A stretch of DNA of 64,000 nucleotides from Anaerolineae bacterium (GTDB taxonomy: Bacteria; Chloroflexota; Anaerolineae; Aggregatilineales; Phototrophicaceae): assembly GCA_019912965.1 (NCBI GenBank), contig JAIOHM010000113.1, positions 1 to 64,000 of the forward strand. Direction: 5' to 3'. The position numbers and the translations under genes were made by a program. The first letter of the stretch is position 1. The number at the start of each line of letters is the position of its first letter. The notes under the pieces are model-generated. The model had not been told where the DNA came from. It did no database searches and saw nothing but the letters and a program-made list of their open reading frames with translations. Shown here piece after piece: positions 44,753 to 52,760 of the stretch.

Positions 44753-44784
44753 ACCTGATAAACAGAGGGTATCAGGTTTCTATT
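44753..44784 (+). terminator. intrinsic terminator of the LysE gene
   Basis: ACCTGATA (44753-44760) and TATCAGGT (44770-44777) pair, followed by TTCTATT. The T-run is weak. Confidence 0.6.
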
Positions 44785-44926
44785 ACGCATATTACGAACT
44801 GTTTCCAAATCTTCGGCTAATGCTATTTAAACGCAACTAAACCTCCTGACTTGTCAGCAATGGCGGTCGGGTTTATGATATGCGACTCGGTGGGGGATTA
44901 ATGTAAAGTATCTGGAGAACGTTTGA

Positions 44927-46198
44927 ATGGTAGATAATAATGGCTTCGTCGAGCCACCGATTGACCCGATAGCGGATACCAATCCGTCTTTGACGATTCG
45001 TCCGTTCGAACTGGGTCAGCCAGCGCTGCCGGGATGGCGGCGTACAGTGGGGTTACTCAGCCTGTTGGCGGCGGCTGGATTGACGATTGCCACAACCATC
45101 GTTTTACTGACGCCGGTTTCTACTCCTGTAGCAACCCTTACACCCGATCCTGTCAACCAGCAGGTTGCCCCGACACTTGAGCCAACAACTGAAGTGGTTG
45201 CGCCAACACCGGGAACGGATGCTGCTTTTATACCCAATCTTGCTCCAACCATCAGCACAGAAACCATATCGCTGATTTTGAATGTGCCGCCTGCACCTGT
45301 GAATGACACAACCAGCACCTTTGCCCTAGAACGCAACACCTATAACCCATTCACAATTGTTCCTGAACGTCCGCGCAATGAAGTCATTCAGTATGACGCG
45401 GTACAGGGTGATAGCATTTATACGATTGCTGACCGCTTTGATATCCAACCGGAGTCAATTGCATGGTCGAATTCGCGGAGCATTGTACTGGTGCTGCGCC
45501 CCGGCGATGTGGTGAACATCCCGCCTGTCGATGGCGTGTATGTGCAGGTGATCGGCAGTAAAACCATTGCTGAGATTGCCGCCAGCTATCAGGTCACTGA
45601 TCCAAATGTCGTTATCGACTCGGAATACAACGATCTGTTCGGCATCGCACCCGATACTATTCTGCCAAGCGGCACATGGCTGTTCATCCCCGGCGGAAAA
45701 GGCGAAGACATCACATGGAATCCGGGGGTCACCGTTGAATCCGGCACAGGCGCAAGAGCAGGTTTCGTGAATTCATTCGCACCCGGCGACCCCGGCAGTT
45801 GTGGCAGTGTCGATAATCCCGGCGGCGGTGCAGCGTGGGCCAATCCACTTCCCGGCTCATCGTTCGTGCGCGGCTTCTCTTCATTCCATACGGGCATTGA
45901 TCTTTCCGCATCCACTGGAACACCCATACGGGCAGCTAACAGTGGGGTGGTGATCTTTGCTGGATGGAATTCATGGGGATTTGGCAACCTTGTCGTATTG
46001 GCGCACGGCCCGTTCTTGACCCTGTATGGACATATGAGCAGCATTGCCGTTGGCTGCGGTCAATTGGTCGCAGCGGGTACAGTGGTCGGCGGCGTGGGCA
46101 GCACGGGCAATTCATCCGGGCCGCACCTACACTTTGAAATCCGCAACGGCAATACATCGACTGATCCGCTGGCAACCATTCCCAATCTGGGGCTTTAA
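44927..46198 (+). CDS. M23 family metallopeptidase with LysM-type domain, membrane-anchored
   Basis: A 423-residue protein, GGAG before the ATG. A cytoplasmic N-terminus of about 40 residues is followed by one transmembrane helix (LLSLLAAAGLTIATTIVLLT), a Thr/Pro-rich linker (PTLEPTTEVVAPTPGTD), LysM-like segments (YDAVQGDSIYTIADRFDIQPESIAW and VQVIGSKTIAEIAASYQV) and the C-terminal M23 domain with FHTGIDLSASTGTPIRAA and the HLHFE zinc motif (SGPHLHFEIRNG), plus GHMSS. It would cut peptidoglycan cross-links outside the membrane. Confidence 0.9.
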   Translation: MVDNNGFVEPPIDPIADTNPSLTIRPFELGQPALPGWRRTVGLLSLLAAAGLTIATTIVLLTPVSTPVATLTPDPVNQQVAPTLEPTTEVVAPTPGTDAAFIPNLAPTISTETISLILNVPPAPVNDTTSTFALERNTYNPFTIVPERPRNEVIQYDAVQGDSIYTIADRFDIQPESIAWSNSRSIVLVLRPGDVVNIPPVDGVYVQVIGSKTIAEIAASYQVTDPNVVIDSEYNDLFGIAPDTILPSGTWLFIPGGKGEDITWNPGVTVESGTGARAGFVNSFAPGDPGSCGSVDNPGGGAAWANPLPGSSFVRGFSSFHTGIDLSASTGTPIRAANSGVVIFAGWNSWGFGNLVVLAHGPFLTLYGHMSSIAVGCGQLVAAGTVVGGVGSTGNSSGPHLHFEIRNGNTSTDPLATIPNLGL

Positions 46199-46205
46199 GA
46201 TTATT

Positions 46206-46240
46206 CAGGGGCGTACACAGGTGCGCCCCTGTTTATTTAT
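46206..46240 (+). terminator. intrinsic terminator of the M23 gene
   Basis: CAGGGGCG (46206-46213) and CGCCCCTG (46224-46231), then TTTATTTAT. The next ATG is 16 bases later. Confidence 0.8.
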
Positions 46241-46255
46241 GCAAAGGAACACTTT

Positions 46256-46981
46256 ATGAGAATCCGCACATTGATGATCGTAATGCTGCTGTTGATTGTC
46301 ACAAGTTACGTGTTTGCTCAAGATGCAGCCGAACCGCAACTTGTCGAAGTCGCTGCGGCTGATGGTTTGGCACTCATCGGGGATTTTTATGGAACGGATT
46401 CCCCTGCTCCAGCGGTGCTGTTGATGCATATGTATGGTCGCAGTCGCGGCGATTGGGAACCGCTTATATCCCCACTGCTTGATGCGGGTTACGCGGTACT
46501 GGCGGTTGATCTGCGCGGATTTGGCGAAACCGGAAGCAATGAGGATTGGGAAGCCGCAACAGGTGATGTGCAAACATGGCTAGATTGGCTGCGCCAACAG
46601 CCCAATGTGCGACCTGAAGCGGTGTCGATCATCGGGGCAAGCATCGGTGCGAACCTCACCCTGATCGGCTGCGCGAATGATGAGCAGTGTGTGACGGCTG
46701 TGGCACTTTCGCCGGGGCTAAATTATCAGGGGCTAGAACCAGAAACATTTGTTACTGATGGACTGCGGGAACGGTCGGCACTTTTGATCGCCGCGCAGGG
46801 CGACCGCGAAAGTTCTGTAGCGGTGAAGACTATAGCAGGCAGCGCACGCGGTGAAGTCGGTTTGCAACTCTACACCGGATCACCACATGGAACCGCGATG
46901 TTCACGCCCCGGTTGCAAGATCGGGTGCTTAAGTTGATCGTGGATTGGCTGGTTGAGCATACGCCAGCAGTCGAGGCTTAA
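46256..46981 (+). CDS. exported alpha/beta hydrolase
   Basis: A 241-residue protein with a signal peptide (MRIRTLMIVMLLLIVTSYVFA) and AAGGAA before the ATG. The alpha/beta fold is shown by VLLMHMYGRSRGDWEPL (oxyanion region), YAVLAVDLRGFGETG and the nucleophile elbow SIIGASIGANLTL with Ser in G-A-S-I-G. A later SPHGTAMF supplies the catalytic His. Resembles dienelactone hydrolases and esterases; substrate unknown. Confidence 0.82.
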   Translation: MRIRTLMIVMLLLIVTSYVFAQDAAEPQLVEVAAADGLALIGDFYGTDSPAPAVLLMHMYGRSRGDWEPLISPLLDAGYAVLAVDLRGFGETGSNEDWEAATGDVQTWLDWLRQQPNVRPEAVSIIGASIGANLTLIGCANDEQCVTAVALSPGLNYQGLEPETFVTDGLRERSALLIAAQGDRESSVAVKTIAGSARGEVGLQLYTGSPHGTAMFTPRLQDRVLKLIVDWLVEHTPAVEA

Positions 46982-47026
46982 TCCAGATCGTTAAGCGTGC
47001 TAAAATTCAGATAACAAAAATTTCAC

Positions 47027-47060
47027 GGGGCGAGTCTGGATTATGCAGACCCGCCCCTTC
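47027..47060 (+). terminator. terminator or leader hairpin before the PucR gene
   Basis: GGGGCGAGTCTG (47027-47038) and CAGACCCGCCCC (47046-47057) pair with one mismatch. It ends only 20 bases before the PucR start, so it may terminate the hydrolase gene or attenuate PucR expression. Confidence 0.65.
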
Positions 47061-47077
47061 TTCACACAGGTAAATGA

Positions 47078-48691
47078 ATGCTGACGGTAGCAGAAGCCCT
47101 CAAATTAGGCCCTTTCGCCGGGGCACAGGTGGTAGCGGGGCAAAACGGATTGCAAAAGCGAGTCGCGTGGGTACACATCGCCAGCGTGCCGGATGCGCCA
47201 AACTTCTTAAACGGCGGCGAACTGGTGCTGACAACCGCCAACAATGTTCCACAGGAAGCCGATGAACAGCGCAAATATGTGCAGGCGATGGCAGATAAAG
47301 GCATTGCTGGATTGGCACTGAGCGTTGGGCGTTATGTTGACCGCGCACCGGAAGCAATGCGGCAGGTCGCCGAGGAAAATGACTTCCCGCTGATTGAAAT
47401 CCCCTATCAAGCTAAATTTATCGACATCGCCAAAGTGACTAACGAGCGCATCGCCGAAGAAAATATGGCAATGGTGACGAGCGCGCTCAACATTCAGCAC
47501 GCACTCACCCAGATTGTGCTGGACGGCGGTGATTTAAAAGACCTCGCTAATCAGCTTGCTTTGCTGCTGCGGCAGTCCATCAGCATTGAGAATGAACGCT
47601 TTGAAATCCTCGCCAGCCACAATGTTGCCGAGGTAGACGAAGCGCGGCGATTCACCGTCAGCGAAGGCCGCACTGATCCCCGGTTGGTGCGGGCATTGGA
47701 TGAGCGCGGGATTCTGGCTGAACTTCGGCAAACACGCCGTCCGGTGCATATTCCAGCTATCCCGGAAGTGGGTTTGGAACTGGAACGCATTCTCGCGCCG
47801 ATTGTGGTGCATGGTGATATTTATGGCTACGTGTGGATTATCGCCCATGACCGACCGCTGAACGAACTGGATAGCATGGCAATCAGCATTGGGGCAACCG
47901 TCGCCGCCCTGATGCTGCTGTATCAGGAATCGGTGCAAAGTGCAGAGGCTTCGCTCAAGGGCGGACTGCTGTCCCAGTTGATTCAAGGGGAATCGGGACG
48001 CGAGGCGGTTTTAGCCGATCAAGCCCTGCGTTATGGAGTCGATCTTTCCAGCCGCTATATCATGCTGCTGGTGGAAACAGCAGACCGCAGCACCCAGAAA
48101 ATGCTACAACTCTACCGCCGCATGAACCGTCTGGCAGGGATGCATGGTTGGCGGTCGGTGGTTGGGCAGTTCGCCGGACAGGTGGTTATTCTGGCACAGG
48201 CTGACCAGAGCATCCCACAAATCATTGACCAGATACGGGCAGAGACCAACAGCGGACAGGGATTGCGAATCGGCGTCAGTGGGGCACAGCGCGGTGCGGA
48301 ACAGGTCAGTGCTGCCCATCACCAATGCCGTGAGGTCTTGCAGATTACCCGCCGCCTGAACGATGATCGCCAAGCCGTTTACTTTGATGATCTGGGTTAT
48401 CTCCACGCCTTGTACCGCGCTGGAGCAGAAAGTCTGACGACGAATCCGTATGTGCCAATGGTGCGCCGCCTGCTGGAAGCCGAACACACTGATTTATTCA
48501 TCACCCTGGAAGCCTATCTGGACGCGGGTGGGAATGGGGTTCAGACCGCTAAAACGCTGCATATCCACCGCAGCACCTTGAACTATCGGCTCGACCGGAT
48601 TGCAGAAGTTTGCGGGGAGATCAACCTATCTGACCCGCTGATCTGCGTCAACTTGCAGATGGCGCTCAAACTGCTGCGGTTATTTGAATAG
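47078..48691 (+). CDS. PucR family transcriptional regulator
   Basis: A 537-residue regulator. The N-terminal PucR domain runs over about residues 5-125 (LTVAEALKLGPFAGAQVVAGQNGLQKRVAWVHIA, NGGELVLTT), a central region includes a GAF-like and CdaR-type GGDEF-like part, and the C-terminal helix-turn-helix (HTH_30) has AKTLHIHRSTLNYRLDRIAEV. PucR proteins respond to purine or amino-acid-derived signals. A BMP-type nucleoside/purine transporter lies 8 kb downstream, a possible target, but no direct link is visible. No upstream partner genes are adjacent. Confidence 0.9.
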   Translation: MLTVAEALKLGPFAGAQVVAGQNGLQKRVAWVHIASVPDAPNFLNGGELVLTTANNVPQEADEQRKYVQAMADKGIAGLALSVGRYVDRAPEAMRQVAEENDFPLIEIPYQAKFIDIAKVTNERIAEENMAMVTSALNIQHALTQIVLDGGDLKDLANQLALLLRQSISIENERFEILASHNVAEVDEARRFTVSEGRTDPRLVRALDERGILAELRQTRRPVHIPAIPEVGLELERILAPIVVHGDIYGYVWIIAHDRPLNELDSMAISIGATVAALMLLYQESVQSAEASLKGGLLSQLIQGESGREAVLADQALRYGVDLSSRYIMLLVETADRSTQKMLQLYRRMNRLAGMHGWRSVVGQFAGQVVILAQADQSIPQIIDQIRAETNSGQGLRIGVSGAQRGAEQVSAAHHQCREVLQITRRLNDDRQAVYFDDLGYLHALYRAGAESLTTNPYVPMVRRLLEAEHTDLFITLEAYLDAGGNGVQTAKTLHIHRSTLNYRLDRIAEVCGEINLSDPLICVNLQMALKLLRLFE

Positions 48692-48697
48692 AATGAG

Positions 48698-49210
48698 CTA
48701 TCCAAACCGATACTGATTGATCTCTGTTTCCCGTTCCACCCAATCTGGCAAATGCTGGCTCATCAGTGCTTTAAATTCCTTGCCATGATTTAACACCCTC
48801 AAATGCACCAGTTCATGCACAACCACGAACTCGGCTAAGCGCGGCGGCAACCATGTTAAGCGAGTGTTTAAAGTAATGTTGGTTGTACTGGAACATGAAC
48901 CCCATTTGCGAGTCATGGCGCGGAACTGCACCCGCCCCGGCTGCACACCCATCCGCACCGCCCAACTTTCGACCATCGTCAAAATATCGGCTTTACTGGT
49001 CTGCTCAACGGGAATCGGTGGCGCTTTTCCACCAAGTTTTGCCAGACCGGATTCGATAAAGGCATAGACTTTGGGGCTGGTCGGTTTCATCCAGCGCGGG
49101 ATATAGACTTCAAAACCGCCGGGGACAGGCCGCATCATTAAGCTGCTGCGGTGCTGCCGCCGGACGGTAATATTGTGTTCTTTCAGCAGATCAGGTTTCC
49201 TGGGCGGCAT
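48698..49210 (-). CDS. YgjP-like zinc metallopeptidase (DUF45/M48-like)
   Basis: A 170-residue protein counted from the ATG at 49210, which starts MPPRKPDLLKEHN and lies just after the preceding stop; a longer reading to 49276 would overlap that gene. FVVVHELVHLRVLNHGKEF carries HExxH plus a downstream His-Gly, and MTRKWGSCSSTTNITLNTRL is the other conserved block of the YgjP family. Function in cells is poorly known. It is the last of three tightly packed minus-strand genes and ends 6 bp from PucR (convergent). Confidence 0.85.
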   Translation of the reverse strand: MPPRKPDLLKEHNITVRRQHRSSLMMRPVPGGFEVYIPRWMKPTSPKVYAFIESGLAKLGGKAPPIPVEQTSKADILTMVESWAVRMGVQPGRVQFRAMTRKWGSCSSTTNITLNTRLTWLPPRLAEFVVVHELVHLRVLNHGKEFKALMSQHLPDWVERETEINQYRFG

Positions 49211-49214
49211 CAGC

Positions 49215-50546
49215 TTACGGACGAATTTCGCCGGGAATGTGCGTACCATCTGGTAAATCGACACTTGCCCACCCACCTGTCGTTAAATCAACAACCAGTC
49301 TGTTTCCAGACAAAGCCACCAGCATCCAATGATCGGAGAGCCAGCCCAGCACAATCGGATAACCTTCGGGATAATTGCGCTCGATTTTGGGGAAGGTTCG
49401 CAGGGTTGTGGTCGAACCATCCGAAAGCGAGAGCATTTTTATCTTGATCACATCGGCTACGTAATCCACATAGCTGACATCCGCCCAAACCAGCCAGGCG
49501 CTATCCGGCGAAAAATGCATCTGGGTGACCGTGTTCGATGCCGCAAAGGGAACAGTATAAGTTAGGCCATCAAGCGATTCGATTTGCAGATGGTTGGCTT
49601 CTATAACCCGGCTAAATCGTTCGCCATCATCGTAAGCCACCCACTGCCCATCCGGGCTGATCGCGCCAATTGTAGAGGTATTAGAAATGCGAATCGTCTC
49701 TGTGCCGTCCAGACCGATTTCGATAAATCCACTTTCTGGCGGCGGATAACCGAGGTCGGCGTTGGGGTCAGAGCCCGGTTCGGGATAAGCGAAGGTTGAG
49801 GTATGGTGGAGGAACACTGCACCGCTATCCGCCCGCCAGCCTTCCAACAGCAGATTGGTTGTATCGCCAATGGGCGAACCACGCCAGAGTTCACGCGGAT
49901 TTGTGCCATCCAAATCCGTCAGCATTAGCAAGGCATCACGCGGGATGATTTGGGCGGCGAAAAAGCGTTTACCATTCATGCCGCTCACGCAATCGGTACA
50001 GCGATATAACCAGACCACTTGTGAACCATCTGGCGCGACAGCAGCATCAATAAACTGCCAGTTTTCAGGGGCGGGCAGCAGTGAAATATCGCGCACATCC
50101 CCATCAGGGCTGAAAATTCGAAGCCCATCAGCGGTCATCATATGGGTGTAGCGGGTGAAAAGATTCTCAACATCAAGCGAGGCAAGCTGTCCTTTCAGGG
50201 TTTGGTCAGCAGTCACTTGTTCGGCGGAAATCGGCTCGATAAAATAGGTATCATCAACGCCTTCTGCCCCCCAACCACTTAAATCACCCGACTCGATGTG
50301 CCACCACTGAATGCCATCCGCACAGACAGCGCCTTCGAGCACCATAAAACTTGTGCCTTCAGCCAGTTCGCCTACTAGTGAACTTGCCCGCCCTGCGGCA
50401 GATCGTACGTTCAGGGGCGAGCCATCAGTGAACAGAACACGACCGCCCTCCCCGACTGTGAGGCGCGGCGGCATGGCACAGGAGTCTTGTGCGGCGGCAG
50501 TATTCAGCCACAGACTCATCAACAGCAAAATCAGGAATTTACGCAT
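49215..50546 (-). CDS. exported protein with SH3-like domain and beta-propeller (PD40-like)
   Basis: A 443-residue protein with signal peptide MRKFLILLLMSLWLNTAAA. The SH3b-type domain (about residues 25-95) reads GSPLNVRSAAGRASSLVGELAEG, then repeated blades with SPDG or SPDS (MTADGLRIFSPDGD, GAISPDGQWVAYDDG, MHFSPDSAWLVWAD). It likely binds a ligand or partner in the periplasm or cell wall. It starts 7 bp after the DAHP synthase gene and leaves 4 bp to the YgjP gene, an operon of functionally unrelated proteins. Confidence 0.75.
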   Translation of the reverse strand: MRKFLILLLMSLWLNTAAAQDSCAMPPRLTVGEGGRVLFTDGSPLNVRSAAGRASSLVGELAEGTSFMVLEGAVCADGIQWWHIESGDLSGWGAEGVDDTYFIEPISAEQVTADQTLKGQLASLDVENLFTRYTHMMTADGLRIFSPDGDVRDISLLPAPENWQFIDAAVAPDGSQVVWLYRCTDCVSGMNGKRFFAAQIIPRDALLMLTDLDGTNPRELWRGSPIGDTTNLLLEGWRADSGAVFLHHTSTFAYPEPGSDPNADLGYPPPESGFIEIGLDGTETIRISNTSTIGAISPDGQWVAYDDGERFSRVIEANHLQIESLDGLTYTVPFAASNTVTQMHFSPDSAWLVWADVSYVDYVADVIKIKMLSLSDGSTTTLRTFPKIERNYPEGYPIVLGWLSDHWMLVALSGNRLVVDLTTGGWASVDLPDGTHIPGEIRP

Positions 50547-50553
50547 AAATCGC

Positions 50554-51624
50554 CTATGCCATCTTTTCCAGTGTATCCATCAGTTCGTTGAACTGCGGAA
50601 TGGTCAACTGCTGCTTGGCATCGCTCATGGCAACCGGTGGATTGGGATGCACTTCGACCATCAGACCATCCGCGCCGCTGGCTTTCGCCGCCCGCGCCAT
50701 CGGCAGGGCAATATCGCGCCGTCCGGCAGAGTGTGAAATATCGACGACGATGGGGAGATGGGTTTCCAGTTTCAGCACAGCAATCGCGCCGAGGTCGAGG
50801 GTGTTGCGCGTCCATTTCTCGAAGGTGCGGATGCCGCGCGTAACCAGAATAACATTCGGGTTGCCGCTGCTGACAATATACTCGGCGGCATATAGGAATT
50901 CTTCCAGCGTAGAAGCGAGGCCATTTTTCAGGATCACGGGCTGGCGAATTTTGCCCAGCGCCTTGAGCAAAAAGCTGTTCTGCATGTTGCGCGCACCGAC
51001 CCAGAAAATATCCACATAGTCGGAGAACATTTCAATCTGGCTCTTATCCATAATTTCGCTGACGACATACATGCCGTATTTGTTCGCCACCTGCCGCGCA
51101 ATTTTCAGGCCTTCCTCGCCCATGCCCTGATAATCATAGGGGGAAGTACGTGGTTTGTAGGCCATACCGCGCATCAGCTTGACGCCACGTTCAGCCAGCG
51201 CCGCCGCGACGGTATCCATCTGTTCGTAGCTTTCTACCGCACAGGAACCCGTAATCATGCTGAAGTTGCCGTCACCAATCCGGGTCACACCGTCCGGCAT
51301 GGTAATCACCGTGCGCTGGTCAGGCGTCTTACGCTGCACCAGAATTTTGGCGCGGGATTCTTTTTCTTCCAAGGCCATTGACGCGCGGAAGACTTCGCGG
51401 AACAGCGCCTTGATAACTTCATTGCTGAATGGGCCTTTATTGTTCTGTTCCAGCATCGTTAGCATGAAGGATTCACGCTGCGGATCATAAAACGAAACGC
51501 CAAGCTGCTGCTGTACCTGACCAATTTCAGAGACAACAGTGGCGCGTTTATTCAACAGTTCCAGAATTTGCAAGTTAATGACATCCACTTCGGAGCGGAG
51601 CGCTTGCAGACGATCTTGCGACAT
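50554..51624 (-). CDS. chorismate mutase-DAHP synthase fusion
   Basis: ATG at 51624 with GAGGAAAAT upstream; 356 residues. Residues 1-85 form a type II (AroQ) chorismate mutase (SQDRLQALRSEVDVINLQILELLNKRATVVSEIG). The rest is a 3-deoxy-7-phosphoheptulonate synthase of the KdsA-like type (VIAGSC-type SMITGSCAVESYEQM, RGMAYKPRTSPYDYQGMG, DIFWVGARNMQNSFLLKALG, PVILKNGLASTLEEFLYAAEYI, ILVTRGIRTFEKWTRNTLDL). It catalyses the first shikimate-pathway step and the chorismate-to-prephenate step; in homologues the mutase domain mediates feedback inhibition. The first gene of a three-gene run. Confidence 0.92.
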   Translation of the reverse strand: MSQDRLQALRSEVDVINLQILELLNKRATVVSEIGQVQQQLGVSFYDPQRESFMLTMLEQNNKGPFSNEVIKALFREVFRASMALEEKESRAKILVQRKTPDQRTVITMPDGVTRIGDGNFSMITGSCAVESYEQMDTVAAALAERGVKLMRGMAYKPRTSPYDYQGMGEEGLKIARQVANKYGMYVVSEIMDKSQIEMFSDYVDIFWVGARNMQNSFLLKALGKIRQPVILKNGLASTLEEFLYAAEYIVSSGNPNVILVTRGIRTFEKWTRNTLDLGAIAVLKLETHLPIVVDISHSAGRRDIALPMARAAKASGADGLMVEVHPNPPVAMSDAKQQLTIPQFNELMDTLEKMA

Positions 51625-51796
51625 ATTTTCCTCGTGCGGGTTTATGGTAATTGACACCCGATTATACAGCCCTCCCCGGCGAGAATGCGAATGTCGATTT
51701 GGACTCTAATCCTGAATTGTCGGTCGCTCTTCAAACCCCTATAATTATTGGAGGTATTGATTTGTTGTAACCACAACGGTGACGAGGAAACTGATC

Positions 51797-52753
51797 TTGA
51801 GCAATAAGCCGCTGCATGACACCGAACCTACACCCGAATTTAATGATCGCTGTCGTTCGATTGTCAGCCGTTGGGAAACTGGGGAACTGCCCTTTGCCGA
51901 GGCTGCCGAGCAGATGGCAGTGCTGGGGAAAGAAGCCTTAAGCAGTGGACACCTTGCCAATCAGGGGCGGGTGGAACAGTTGATGGGCTTCATGGAAGGC
52001 TACCGGGGCAACCTGAACGTCAGTATTCATCATTTTGAACGCGCCCGCGCCCTGTATATTCAGGTCAGCAACCAGCGGCGGATTGCGATATGCGATCTGA
52101 ACATTGGTGAATCCTACCGTTATAAAGGTGACTTTAACCGCGCCCGCGCCCTGTTCGACAAAGCCTATCGCGCATTTGAAGACCTTGACGACCCGGAAAA
52201 CGAGGCATTGGCGATTGGCAACCGGGGACAGATGTTCCTGAGCATGGGCAGTTTGGAAAATGCGCGCCAAGACCTGCTGCAAAGTGGGAAGTTGGCGCGA
52301 CAGTTGGAATACGATTCAGCATCCCGCACCGCGATTTTATGCGAGTTGTATCATGCCATGACCAGCTTGTTTATCCTGAAAGATCAATTCGAGGATGCAT
52401 GGACGGAGGCAATGAAAGCCCATAAAGTGGCGCAGGCCGTCAACCGCCCATTGGAACGCGGATTCGCTTACCGTGCGATTGCCGAGGTCATCAACGCGAT
52501 GGGTGAATCGCCCGACCCGAATTTTGAGAATGACCCGGATGCTTACTATCAAGCGGCGAATGATGCTTTCCGCGAGATCAATATCGAAGGCGAGATGGCG
52601 CGGACGATGTTCGCACAGGCCAAGAGTCTATCCAAACGAGGCCGCCGGATGACTGCCGCGCGCAAACTGCAACTGGCGATGGTGATCTTCACCCGCCTCG
52701 GCATGGTGGATGACGCCGCCAAAGCAGCCGAAGCGCAGTTGGAAGTGTTGTAA
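51797..52753 (+). CDS. tetratricopeptide repeat protein
   Basis: A 318-residue helical protein; TTG at 51797 with GAGGAAA seven bases upstream, while a GTG at 51779 in frame is an alternative. Successive TPR units are seen, for example SIHHFERARALYIQVSNQ, SYRYKGDFNRARALFDKAYRAFE and NRGQMFLSMGSLENARQDL. No signal peptide or enzymatic domain. It ends 7 bp from the end of the TIR-NACHT gene on the other strand. Function unknown; a scaffold role is typical. Confidence 0.75.
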   Translation: MSNKPLHDTEPTPEFNDRCRSIVSRWETGELPFAEAAEQMAVLGKEALSSGHLANQGRVEQLMGFMEGYRGNLNVSIHHFERARALYIQVSNQRRIAICDLNIGESYRYKGDFNRARALFDKAYRAFEDLDDPENEALAIGNRGQMFLSMGSLENARQDLLQSGKLARQLEYDSASRTAILCELYHAMTSLFILKDQFEDAWTEAMKAHKVAQAVNRPLERGFAYRAIAEVINAMGESPDPNFENDPDAYYQAANDAFREINIEGEMARTMFAQAKSLSKRGRRMTAARKLQLAMVIFTRLGMVDDAAKAAEAQLEVL

Positions 52754-52760
52754 GTGATGT

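Noticed and set aside
49211-49276. Longer start for the YgjP-like protein
   Set aside because: It would overlap the preceding gene by about 60 bases and gives an N-terminus not typical of the family; the ATG at 49210 is preferred.
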